Notes: generated from the sequence alone by a model not told the origin. Numbered from the stretch's first letter, positions 1 to 7,121 are shown. The stretch is DNA of 7,765 bases from Bacteroidota bacterium (GCA_947457085.1 CANGUS010000082.1:1-7765); one strand, 5' to 3'. Made by a program: numbers and translations.

Positions 1-1436
1 AATTGGTTATTAAAAGCATCACTTTTTGCATTTTCACCAATATAAGCGGTTGTTCTGTTGGATAAAAATAAGATTCCAGAATAATTCATGTTATTTACGA
101 CTATAGGGTTTTTGTCGTCAAATAAATCATTGGTAATATTTTCAATTCGATTATTATTTAAGGATAAGTTAAATAAATCACTCGCACCTTTTTTTATGCC
201 AGTAATCGCTAGAGAATTGTCATCGTTCATAAAACACATCCCAGTTATTCTATCTATTTTAGAACGAGCGATTATTTTATTTTGAATTTTACGTTCGATT
301 GTTGAATAAACTCTTACGATGAGCTGATTTTTTTTCATAAATAAAATAGCTACTTTTCTGCCGCTAGGACTCCAACTAATTAAGGGATAATCTGGATCGG
401 CTAATTCTTGCATGGCTCTCACTCCCCCTTCTATAATTGTATTTGTTTTTTGATATTGAACATTGTATAATTTGATTGAATATTGCCCATCTTTTTTTTC
501 TACATAAGCAATTTCTTTACCTGTGGGCGAAACTGATATATTAGAGTAGGAAGCTTCTTTATTTAGTTTAATTGTTGCCAATATGGTTCGAATAGTATCG
601 TTGTTCGATAAATTTTCAGATGTATGGTTTGAATAAAAAGATTTCCATTCTGCTGATATTTCTTTAAAGGGTTTCTTTAAAACAAGTTGTATTGAGTTGT
701 GAATGCTTTTTCTGTATCTTGTTAAATAAAGTAGATTGGAAATTTGATTTTCGCCATATTGTAGTGCAATAAATCGCCAAAATGAATGACCAATTAATGT
801 GGCATTTAAATTCCCTATCTCATCAATATTCCCTGCTGTTTTTTGATTAATTATATTGGAAACTTCAGCTTGCATTTCAGGGGTCCATTCATTGGCGATA
901 TAGGATACATAGCCCAGTGTATACCATTCTGAAAGATTCATTTTTATGGCATTTTTGACTACTTCTTTGATGTTGTCGCCAAAAAGCATATTATCTTTAA
1001 TTACACTCGAAACACCTTTGATAATTTGCTGTTTTAAGTGATTGTGATCTCCATCAAAATAAACAGGAATATTTTCGCCAACAATTTCTATTTTACCACT
1101 ATTGGCATCATTTATATTTTCATTCTTTCTACCAATATTGGTTTGTCTGTAATCACTAAAAGAATTGTAAATAATTATATTTAATTTTTTATTCAGTCTG
1201 CCACCCATCATATAAACAATGTGTTGCAATTCTGATTCAGCCATTTTTAATGCATATCTTGCATTTGCTTTTCCTTGATCGTAATAAAAAGTTCTAAAAT
1301 GAGTGCTGTCAAAATAATTCCAATCAAAGGTTCTATATTGAACCCTATTTTGACCATATTGCTCCCATGACGCTTGTGCGAATATAAATTTCGTCATCAA
1401 TAAACATAGAAATAATATAATTGTCTTTTTTATCAT
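1..1436 (-). CDS. Exported TolB/PD40 beta-propeller protein with degenerate peptidase-MA-like domain (3' end outside window)
   Basis: The minus-strand frame stays open from ATG 1436-1434 to the window edge (478 codons, no stop), so the C-terminus is missing. Residues 1-21 are a signal peptide (MIKKT, a hydrophobic stretch, then FAQ), which implies export to the periplasm or outer membrane. Residues about 24-285 have the layout I know from peptidase-MA-like proteins fused to TolB propellers: YGQNRVQY and FDW near the start, a FYYDQG stretch, WYTLGYVSYI at 171-180, GHSFWRF and QYGE in the following helices, and AEWKSFY at the end. The HExxH zinc site is absent. The aligned stretch (139-146) reads IKGVSSVI, and the downstream Glu of the W..EG..Y motif is Leu174. 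Residues about 285-478 contain at least four beta-propeller blades, for example SVSPTGKEIAYV and SWSPSGRKVAIL. A non-catalytic envelope scaffold or binding role is inferred; the function is unknown. Homologues are, as I recall, about 1000 residues, so about half is visible. The start is fixed by the signal peptide. Confidence 0.85.
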   Translation of the reverse strand, partial: MIKKTIILFLCLLMTKFIFAQASWEQYGQNRVQYRTFDWNYFDSTHFRTFYYDQGKANARYALKMAESELQHIVYMMGGRLNKKLNIIIYNSFSDYRQTNIGRKNENINDANSGKIEIVGENIPVYFDGDHNHLKQQIIKGVSSVIKDNMLFGDNIKEVVKNAIKMNLSEWYTLGYVSYIANEWTPEMQAEVSNIINQKTAGNIDEIGNLNATLIGHSFWRFIALQYGENQISNLLYLTRYRKSIHNSIQLVLKKPFKEISAEWKSFYSNHTSENLSNNDTIRTILATIKLNKEASYSNISVSPTGKEIAYVEKKDGQYSIKLYNVQYQKTNTIIEGGVRAMQELADPDYPLISWSPSGRKVAILFMKKNQLIVRVYSTIERKIQNKIIARSKIDRITGMCFMNDDNSLAITGIKKGASDLFNLSLNNNRIENITNDLFDDKNPIVVNNMNYSGILFLSNRTTAYIGENAKSDAFNNQ

Positions 1437-1572
1437 TTTTGTTTACAATCAATTGTATTTGTATAAAATTAAAAATACTATTTTTATCACTAAATTAATG
1501 AAACCAATTTTGTTATTTAGGTAAAAACAATATTTTACTATTTTTTCTTATTTAAATAAATATTTTTGCTAC

Positions 1573-2217
1573 ATGATTTATATTCAAAAATTTACGTTTA
1601 ATCCTTTTCAAGAAAATTCCTATATAGTATATAATGAAGATAAAAAGGCAATCATTATTGATCCTGGAATGTATGAGCCTAATGAGTTTAAACAGTTTTT
1701 TAAATTTATAGAACAGCATGAATTGGAGCCAATGATGCTGCTTAATACACACACTCACCTTGATCATGTATTTGGAAATGCTAAGGTGTTGAATCAATTT
1801 CAAATACCTTTTGGATTTCATGAATTGGACAAAGTAGTTTTTGAAAGTGCAAATGCAGTTGGTTTGATGTATGGAATACCATTTGACCAATCACCTGAAC
1901 CCACATTTTATATTCGTGAAAATGAGACTATCCAATTAGGAAAAGATTCATTTAAAATATTACTGACTCCTGGGCATTCACCTGGATCTGTTTGTTTTTA
2001 TAATCAAACTCAAAATGTCTTAATTTCTGGTGATGTGCTGTTTCAACAAAGTATCGGTAGAACTGATTTGCCGGGTGGGAATTATGAAACATTAATGAAC
2101 AGCATTCATACTGAATTAATGGCCTTACCCAATGAAACCATAGTTTACAGTGGGCATGGTCCTGAAACAACAATTGGAAGCGAGCGCATGAATAATCCTT
2201 TTTTAACCATGAGGTAA
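1573..2217 (+). CDS. Metallo-beta-lactamase-fold hydrolase, glyoxalase II-like (YcbL/GloC type)
   Basis: This 214-residue cytoplasmic protein has no signal peptide. It carries the full dinuclear metal site of the glyoxalase II branch of the metallo-beta-lactamase superfamily: THTHLDH with His60, His62, Asp64 and His65; His135 in TPGHSPGS; Asp154 in SGD; and His195 in SGHGPET. The start (IQKFTFNPFQENSYIVY, then IIDPG) and the segments IGRTDLPGGN and ERMNNPF are typical of short YcbL/GloC-like proteins. These lack most of the C-terminal substrate-binding domain of full-length GloB. Family members hydrolyse thioesters such as S-lactoylglutathione. Many Bacteroidota are thought not to make glutathione, so the real thiol cofactor or substrate is uncertain. 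The start is the first Met and agrees with the family N-terminus. No Shine-Dalgarno is visible, as is usual in this phylum. The gene is divergent from the propeller gene (136 bp apart) and lies 230 bp before the adhesin gene. The fold is near certain; the substrate is not. Confidence 0.9.
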   Translation: MIYIQKFTFNPFQENSYIVYNEDKKAIIIDPGMYEPNEFKQFFKFIEQHELEPMMLLNTHTHLDHVFGNAKVLNQFQIPFGFHELDKVVFESANAVGLMYGIPFDQSPEPTFYIRENETIQLGKDSFKILLTPGHSPGSVCFYNQTQNVLISGDVLFQQSIGRTDLPGGNYETLMNSIHTELMALPNETIVYSGHGPETTIGSERMNNPFLTMR

Positions 2218-2218
2218 A

Positions 2219-2237
2219 AGGATATGGTTGATATCCT
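2219..2237 (+). terminator. Stem-loop just after the hydrolase stop codon
   Basis: A perfect 7-bp inverted repeat (AGGATAT and ATATCCT, loop GGTTG) begins one base after the TAA stop. The TAAA around the stop can pair further with TTTA at 2241-2244 across a small bulge. No long T-run follows, so it may stabilise the 3' end or terminate only weakly. Confidence 0.35.
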
Positions 2238-2404
2238 GACTTTAGCAATGCAGCCATAGATTCAAGTATATTGAGGAATTAAAGTATTTCATATGTAAAA
2301 ATGATCGGTAGGTCGATTTGATTGATATAAAATTTATTTTATCTGACTGAAATTTAATTGGCATAACTAAACAAACAACTAGGCAACTATTTTCGTCAAT
2401 TTAA

Positions 2405-2435
2405 TTGGATAAATAAATTATAAATACTAAATTTA
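2405..2435 (+). promoter_or_regulatory. Candidate Bacteroidota promoter for the repeat adhesin
   Basis: TTG at 2405-2407 is followed after 20 bases by TAAATTTA at 2428-2435. This fits the Bacteroidota sigma-70 pattern TTG, 17-23 bases, TAnnTTTG at all but the last base. Transcription would start only a few bases before the ATG at 2448, giving a very short leader. The region is so AT-rich that a chance match is quite possible. Confidence 0.3.
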
Positions 2436-2447
2436 TACATCAAAGCC

Positions 2448-5400
2448 ATGAAGCGACTACTTATTCTTTTATTTTGTTCATTTTTTTTAAATGAAATAAA
2501 TGCACAAACTATTTTAAGCATTACCAATAGTCCATTAGATACCATAGATTGTAATCAAAATTGTCATTGGGTACATGCAGATTATATAAAGCCTAAATTA
2601 ACTACTTCTTATGCTGTCTCAACTATTCCATTTAATCCTATAAGTATTACGGGTACTACTATTGCATTAGCAGATGATAAGTTTTCAGCTGCTGTTCCAA
2701 TTGGTTTTGACTTTTGTTTTTATGGGAATGTTTATTCCGATGTTTATATCAGTACAAATGGACATTTGTCATTTAATTCGAATTATGCCAGTGCAAGTTG
2801 CACATTTGATACCAAAACTCCCATGCCATTTTATAATTCAACGTATCCCGATAATTCCATATTTTGTCCATTTACAGATGGATATACACTGGCTGGAGGT
2901 ACTATAAAATATACCACCGTTGGTACCCAACCATTCAGAAAGTTTATTGTTTCCTTTAGTTCAATTCCTTATTTTGGTGTTTGCAGTGCAACCCCCTCAA
3001 CTTTTCAGTGCATTTTAAATGAGACAACCAATATCATTGAATGTCATATTGCTAATAAATCAACTTGTAATGCAGACACGTCTAATTATTTAAATTACGC
3101 TACCTTGGGAATTCAAAGCATAGGTGCTAATAATTTTCTGACAGCTCCAGGAAAAAATGCATCAATATGGAATGTAAATAATCAAGCTTGGCAATTTCTA
3201 CCTAATGGGGCGATAGGATATACTTTAAAATGGTATGAAAATAATTTATTGCTCAGTACCAATACAGATTCGATTTCTGTTTGTGGCTTGTTTCCCAAAA
3301 AAATCATAGCCAAATTAACGTTGAGTTGTCCGAATAAAATATATCAAGATTCAATTCAATTAATAAAACTTACTCCTAAATGGGATAGTCTGAAGTTAAT
3401 TAAAACAAGTTGTAAAAATACTTGGGATGGAAAAATTACAGTGTTTGCAAGTTCATTTTATCCTCCCATTACTTATTCTTTGAATTCAGGTCCTTATGTA
3501 ACAAATAATTTTTTTAATAATGCACATTATGGGATCAATAGTATACGCATAAAAGATGCCAATGGATGTATAAAAGATACGGTAATCATGTTAGAAACTA
3601 TTTCTACACTAACCGCACATATAGATTCCTTCAAACATCCAACATGCCCTTACAACAATGGGAAAATAATGGGATCAGCTACTGGTGGCGTTCCTCCATA
3701 TACTTATCAATGGACAGGAGGGACTTCGGGAATGACCATTAATAATTTAGGCCCAGGTATTTATTATTTTACAGTTACAGATGCTAATGGATGTAAAGAC
3801 AGTACAGGAATAACACTCGTATGGGATAGTTTGCCTACTGTAAGTGCTATTTTATCTAAACCAGTTTGTGGCAATGCTTCTGGAAGTATAGATATTACAC
3901 CTTCTAGTGGAACTCCTCCTTATACTTACTCTTGGAGTAATGGGGCCACTACGCAAGATATTAATAATCTCTCAGCAGGCACATACACTGTTACTATTTC
4001 AGACATAAATGGTTGTTCTAAATTGAAGAGTTATACCCTTTACGATACCTTGAATATGCAAATTGGATTTTCCAATATCATACATACAAAATGTGGTCTG
4101 AATAATGGGAAAGCAAATATTAATGTAACTTCCGGAATGCCCCCCATACAATATTTATGGAGCAATGGAAATACTACATTTAATGCTACCAATTTAAGTG
4201 CAGGTGCCCAACATGTTACTGTCATTGATGGCAATGGATGTACACGAAGTGACACTACAATAATCAATAATTCATTGGCATTGTCCATCCAGTTTCTACC
4301 AGCCAATTCGTTTTGCGACAGTGCAAATGGTTTAATTAATACCATTATTACCAATGGAACAGGCAGTTTGCAATATACTTGGAATACAGGGCAAACAACA
4401 AATAGTATTCATCAATTGGAACCGAAAGATTATTGGTTAAAAGTAACAGATAGTCTAGGTTGCGAAGCAATGGATACAGTGACTATCAAAGATGATGGAG
4501 TGCCTCATTTGAAAGTAGTGCAATATATTCCTCCTGTATGTAAAGGGGATAAAACAGGCCAGTTAACTTTATACGGAATAAGTGGAGTCGCTCCCTACAA
4601 ATACTCATTCGATGGGATTACTTTTTCTGCAACTGCTCAATTGTCAAATTTTTCGGCTGGTACCTACACTATTTATATTCGTGATGCCAATTCATGTATT
4701 TCGGATACGGTTATTACTTTTCCTGAAGGAAATGAAATTGTCATCACAAATACATTACCAGATTCTGTCATTTGTTATCATGATACAACAGCTGCATTTT
4801 CTGTAAGTGCTGCGTTAGGGGTGCCTCCTTATTTGTGGAGTATCAACAATAGTCCTTTTTCAAACAATACACAATTTACAAATTTGGCTCAAGGAATATA
4901 TACCATTCAGGTTGTTGACTCAAAAAACTGCAAATCATCAAAGAATGTAACAGTATATGGACCTTATTTGCCTTTAAATGTAACTTTGAAAACAAGTGAT
5001 ATAGCTTGTTATGAAGAGTTGACAGGTAAGCTAGAAGCCGAAATTTCTGGAGGTTGGCAGCCGCTTACTTTTAAGTGGTCACATTTAAATTCATTGTTTT
5101 TATTTTTAGATAACCAAAAAGAAGGGATTTATTCTATAACAGTGACTGATAAAAAGGGGTGTGTTATTGTTGCCTCAGACACCATTCAAAAAAAATATTG
5201 TTGCAATTGTTATTTGCCTAATTCATTTACGCCTAACGGAGATGGGTTAAATGATGTGTTTAAAGCAATTACTCCCAATACAGATATTTCTGAATATTCT
5301 TTGAAAATATATAATAGATGGGGACAAGAAGTTTTTTCAACCAAAGAAATGACTACCGGATGGGATGGCAGAATTAAAGGGGTAGATGCCGATATGGACT

Positions 5401-5483
5401 CCTACTATTTCTTAATGATTTATAAATGCACTCAATCTAAAGAACAACTTGTGCGTAAGGGAGACGTCTTGTTATTGAGATAA
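2448..5483 (+). CDS. Secreted SprB-like repeat protein with type IX secretion (gliding motility-type) C-terminal domain
   Basis: This 1011-residue protein is probably a surface adhesin or matrix protein. Residues 1-20 are a signal peptide (MKRLLILLF to INAQ). Residues about 21-260 form a Cys-containing module with VPIGFDFCFYG and ISTNGHLSFN (85-110), a pattern seen at the start of other large Bacteroidota surface proteins. Residues about 258-307 look like a small Ig-like domain (KWYENN, then LSCPN, then QDSIQLI). Residues about 313-914 are eight SprB-like repeats with signatures such as PPYTYSWSNG, LSAGTYTV and DANGC. Residues 921-1011 match the gliding motility-associated C-terminal domain (CHU_C type, a type B sorting signal): LPNSFTPNGDGLNDVF, IYNRWGQEVF, GWDGR and a final KGDVLLLR. 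The family route is Sec export, then type IX secretion across the outer membrane. No PorP/SprF-like partner gene lies next to it in the window. The gene is monocistronic as far as can be seen and convergent with the EF-hand gene, 46 bp away. The ligand is unknown. Confidence 0.93.
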   Translation: MKRLLILLFCSFFLNEINAQTILSITNSPLDTIDCNQNCHWVHADYIKPKLTTSYAVSTIPFNPISITGTTIALADDKFSAAVPIGFDFCFYGNVYSDVYISTNGHLSFNSNYASASCTFDTKTPMPFYNSTYPDNSIFCPFTDGYTLAGGTIKYTTVGTQPFRKFIVSFSSIPYFGVCSATPSTFQCILNETTNIIECHIANKSTCNADTSNYLNYATLGIQSIGANNFLTAPGKNASIWNVNNQAWQFLPNGAIGYTLKWYENNLLLSTNTDSISVCGLFPKKIIAKLTLSCPNKIYQDSIQLIKLTPKWDSLKLIKTSCKNTWDGKITVFASSFYPPITYSLNSGPYVTNNFFNNAHYGINSIRIKDANGCIKDTVIMLETISTLTAHIDSFKHPTCPYNNGKIMGSATGGVPPYTYQWTGGTSGMTINNLGPGIYYFTVTDANGCKDSTGITLVWDSLPTVSAILSKPVCGNASGSIDITPSSGTPPYTYSWSNGATTQDINNLSAGTYTVTISDINGCSKLKSYTLYDTLNMQIGFSNIIHTKCGLNNGKANINVTSGMPPIQYLWSNGNTTFNATNLSAGAQHVTVIDGNGCTRSDTTIINNSLALSIQFLPANSFCDSANGLINTIITNGTGSLQYTWNTGQTTNSIHQLEPKDYWLKVTDSLGCEAMDTVTIKDDGVPHLKVVQYIPPVCKGDKTGQLTLYGISGVAPYKYSFDGITFSATAQLSNFSAGTYTIYIRDANSCISDTVITFPEGNEIVITNTLPDSVICYHDTTAAFSVSAALGVPPYLWSINNSPFSNNTQFTNLAQGIYTIQVVDSKNCKSSKNVTVYGPYLPLNVTLKTSDIACYEELTGKLEAEISGGWQPLTFKWSHLNSLFLFLDNQKEGIYSITVTDKKGCVIVASDTIQKKYCCNCYLPNSFTPNGDGLNDVFKAITPNTDISEYSLKIYNRWGQEVFSTKEMTTGWDGRIKGVDADMDSYYFLMIYKCTQSKEQLVRKGDVLLLR
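3384..5189 (+). repeat. Eight protein-level SprB-like repeats (74-78 residue period)
   Basis: The repeats cover residues about 313-914 of the adhesin. Each opens with a Cys (322, 400, 474, 549, 623, 698, 776, 854) and closes with a D-x-x-[GSN]-C motif (374, 449, 523, 598, 672, 750, 828, 905). Repeats 2-5 have W-[ST/N]-[GN]-G followed by a turn and [TI]-x-x-L-x-x-G. Repeats 1, 6 and 7 instead have YSLNSGPY, YSFDGITF and WSINNSPFS. Repeat 8 is the most divergent. The copies have diverged widely at both DNA and protein level, so recent tandem expansion is unlikely. Confidence 0.85.
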
Positions 5484-5529
5484 GTAAGCCTTTAAAATTT
5501 TTACAAAGGATTTGTTTAATTTATCACAT

Positions 5530-5892
5530 TTAAAATGCAGGCATGTTTTTTAAAGGAGGTTTCCTATTTTTATCTAGGGGTGGAGGAGGCGGGGGCGCAT
5601 TTTTAAACTCAGTTTCGGTAATAAAACCATCCTGATTACTATCTATTTTGCTAAAATGTATTTTTAACGGACCTTTTACTTCCTGCGCAGAAATTTTTTG
5701 ATCATTGTTGGTATCCAATCTACTTAAAAGATCAGAATATACAGGTCGTTTACCTCTTTTTATAAAAGGTTTCCCTTCCATGTTTTTTAAGTTCTCGTTA
5801 ATGTATTGTTCCGAAATGTTTTTTTCAGATTTGCATCCTATAAAAAATAACAAAATGTACCCCACAAAATAATTGAATATTAATTTCTTCAT
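5530..5892 (-). CDS. Small EF-hand lipoprotein with a six-proline tail
   Basis: This 120-residue protein starts with a lipoprotein signal peptide: MKKLIFNYF, a hydrophobic core and the lipobox FIGC, with Cys20 as the predicted lipidated residue. Two EF-hand calcium loops follow. The first is residues 60-71 (DTNNDQKISAQE; ligands Asp60, Asn62, Asp64, Ser68, Glu71), with Gln at the usual Gly position. The second is residues 84-95 (DSNQDGFITETE; Asp84, Asn86, Asp88, Thr92, Glu95) and is canonical. Immediately after come six prolines (100-105) and a Lys/Arg/Pro-rich tail ending NMPAF. Calcium binding at the cell envelope is therefore likely; the partner is unknown. The mature N-terminus, CKSEKN, is only loosely like the acidic surface-export signals of Bacteroidota lipoproteins, so inner- versus outer-membrane placement is open. 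The gene is convergent with the adhesin gene and divergent from atpG. A link to the adhesin is speculative. The start is fixed by the signal peptide. Confidence 0.88.
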   Translation of the reverse strand: MKKLIFNYFVGYILLFFIGCKSEKNISEQYINENLKNMEGKPFIKRGKRPVYSDLLSRLDTNNDQKISAQEVKGPLKIHFSKIDSNQDGFITETEFKNAPPPPPPLDKNRKPPLKNMPAF

Positions 5893-5906
5893 TTTTTAAA
5901 TGTGCG

Positions 5907-5935
5907 TAAATATATCTGAATTCTGGTAAAAACAA
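5907..5935 (-). promoter_or_regulatory. Candidate promoter for the EF-hand lipoprotein
   Basis: Read on the minus strand, TTG (complement of 5933-5935) is followed after 18 bases by TATATTTA (complement of 5907-5914). This matches the Bacteroidota TTG / TAnnTTTG pattern except at the last base. It lies about 15 bases before the ATG at 5892, so the leader would be short. The AT-rich context makes this a weak call. Confidence 0.35.
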
Positions 5936-6064
5936 TAAAAATCAATTTCACAGCATGTTAACTTATTTATTTATAGATGATATAAAAAGCAGCTATTATG
6001 GAATTAATACCTAAAATCAACTTTCTAACTTTTCCACAACCTATTAAATAAGGGCTTTATGCCG

Positions 6065-6095
6065 TTGTCAAATTAGCAAATAAGTATTACTTTCG
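6065..6095 (+). promoter_or_regulatory. Bacteroidota-type promoter for atpG
   Basis: TTG at 6065-6067 is followed after 20 bases by TACTTTCG at 6088-6095. This agrees with the Bacteroidota -33/-7 pattern (TTG, then TAnnTTTG), with one T-to-C change, and keeps the final G. Transcription would begin near 6100-6103, about 15 bases before the ATG at 6118. This is the best promoter match in the window and suggests atpG is transcribed on its own. Confidence 0.6.
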
Positions 6096-6117
6096 CACAA
6101 AATTTAAAAACACCATT

Positions 6118-7002
6118 ATGTCTGGTCAATTAAAAGAAGTCCGTTTACGTATTAAATCCGTTGGAACTACGCAACAAATCACGAAAGCCATGAAAATGGT
6201 AAGTGCTGCAAAACTTCGTAGAGCGCAAGATGCGATTACGCAAATGCGCCCTTATGCTGTGAAGCTGAAAGAAATGTTGGAAAACATTATCGGAAGTGTC
6301 GACGGCAACGTAGGTGGTGGATTGAATGTAGTTCGTCCAATTGAAAAAGTATTAATTATTGTGGTAACCAGCGATAGAGGTTTGTGTGGAGGTTTCAATG
6401 CCAATTCTATCAAATTAGCTAAAAGTACCATAGAAAATAAATACAAAGCACAACATGAAAAAGGGAATGTAACTATTTTGCCTTTAGGTAAAAAAGGATA
6501 CGAAAACTTTGAGCGCAATGGGTTTCCTATGATTGATAATTATTGGAACATTTTTTCTGATTTAACATTTGAAAATGTTAAAAAAGCAGCTGAACACGTT
6601 CGTACAGCTTTCGTAAATAAAGAATTTGATCGAGTAGATTTGATTTACAGTCGTTTTGTAAATGCAGCAACACAAGAATTTGTTTGTGAGCAACATTTGC
6701 CAATTGAAAAAACAAAATCTACTTCGGCTACAACAGCAAACAACGACTTCATTTTCGAACCTTCTAAAGAGGTTTTGATAAATGAATTGATGCCAAAAAT
6801 CTTAAATACTCAAATTTTTAAAGGAGTATTAGATAGCAATGCTTCTGAACATGGTGCTCGTATGACAGCTATGGATAAAGCAACTGAAAATGCTGAAGAA
6901 ATGTTGCGTTCATTGCGTATTTCTTACAACCGTGCTCGTCAAGCGGCTATTACAACAGAGTTGACGGAGATTGTAAGTGGTGCGGCTGCATTAGAAGGAT
7001 AG
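6118..7002 (+). CDS. atpG: F1Fo ATP synthase subunit gamma
   Basis: This 294-residue protein is the rotating central stalk of the F1 ATP synthase, coupling proton flow through Fo to ATP synthesis by the alpha3beta3 ring at the inner face of the cytoplasmic membrane. The N-terminal helix has the family signature (LKEVRLRIKSV at 5-15, then TTQQITKAMKMVSAAKLRRA). The central Rossmann-like part has SDRGLCGGFN at 85-94. The C-terminal helix has HGARMTAMDKATENAEEML at 245-263, then the ending YNRARQAAITTELTEIVSGA. Length is normal for the family and both ends are intact. The start is the first Met with the expected N-terminus. In many Bacteroidota atpG directly follows atpA. Here it is alone: its own promoter lies upstream, the divergent EF-hand gene sits behind it, and a strong terminator follows 41 bases after the stop. 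No frameshift or missing segment is seen, so it is probably the functional copy. Confidence 0.98.
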   Translation: MSGQLKEVRLRIKSVGTTQQITKAMKMVSAAKLRRAQDAITQMRPYAVKLKEMLENIIGSVDGNVGGGLNVVRPIEKVLIIVVTSDRGLCGGFNANSIKLAKSTIENKYKAQHEKGNVTILPLGKKGYENFERNGFPMIDNYWNIFSDLTFENVKKAAEHVRTAFVNKEFDRVDLIYSRFVNAATQEFVCEQHLPIEKTKSTSATTANNDFIFEPSKEVLINELMPKILNTQIFKGVLDSNASEHGARMTAMDKATENAEEMLRSLRISYNRARQAAITTELTEIVSGAAALEG

Positions 7003-7043
7003 TTGATTGTAAATTGGTTTTGCCAATTTACTTAAGAATAATT

Positions 7044-7081
7044 AAAAGACAATTTGTTCATAGAATAAATTGTCTTTTTTT
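7044..7081 (+). terminator. Rho-independent terminator of atpG
   Basis: A perfect 12-bp inverted repeat (AAAAGACAATTT at 7044-7055 and AAATTGTCTTTT at 7067-7078) can extend inward by three more pairs (one G-T) to leave a 5-base loop. It ends in a run of seven T (7075-7081) on the plus strand. It lies 41 bases after the atpG stop. Confidence 0.9.
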
Positions 7082-7121
7082 ATTTACTTTAAAATGAGTA
7101 TAATATTTATATTGTTATATA

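Noticed and set aside
88..285. A 65-residue plus-strand open frame
   Set aside because: It lies antisense inside the propeller gene, whose minus-strand frame is continuous and has recognisable repeats; the plus-strand product has no domain features.
1510..1538. Possible promoter for the hydrolase gene (TTG at 1510, TATTTTAC at 1531)
   Set aside because: The spacing of 18 is acceptable but the -7 element matches at only the TA and first two T; in such AT-rich DNA this is not better than chance.
1952..2257. A 101-residue minus-strand open frame over the hydrolase gene
   Set aside because: The plus strand here encodes conserved metal-binding motifs; the antisense product is unrecognisable.
2327..2342. 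AT-only inverted repeat ATAAAAT-TT-ATTTTAT
   Set aside because: Low-complexity AT sequence; such palindromes are expected by chance here.
5489..5509. Hairpin CCTTT / AAAGG between the adhesin and EF-hand genes
   Set aside because: A 5-bp stem with an 11-base loop and no proper T-run is too weak to call a terminator.
6030..6038. DnaA-box-like TTTTCCACA upstream of atpG
   Set aside because: A single copy with one mismatch and no cluster of boxes or unwinding element, so there is no support for an origin.
6252..6518. An 88-residue minus-strand open frame over atpG
   Set aside because: It is a shadow of a highly conserved gene.
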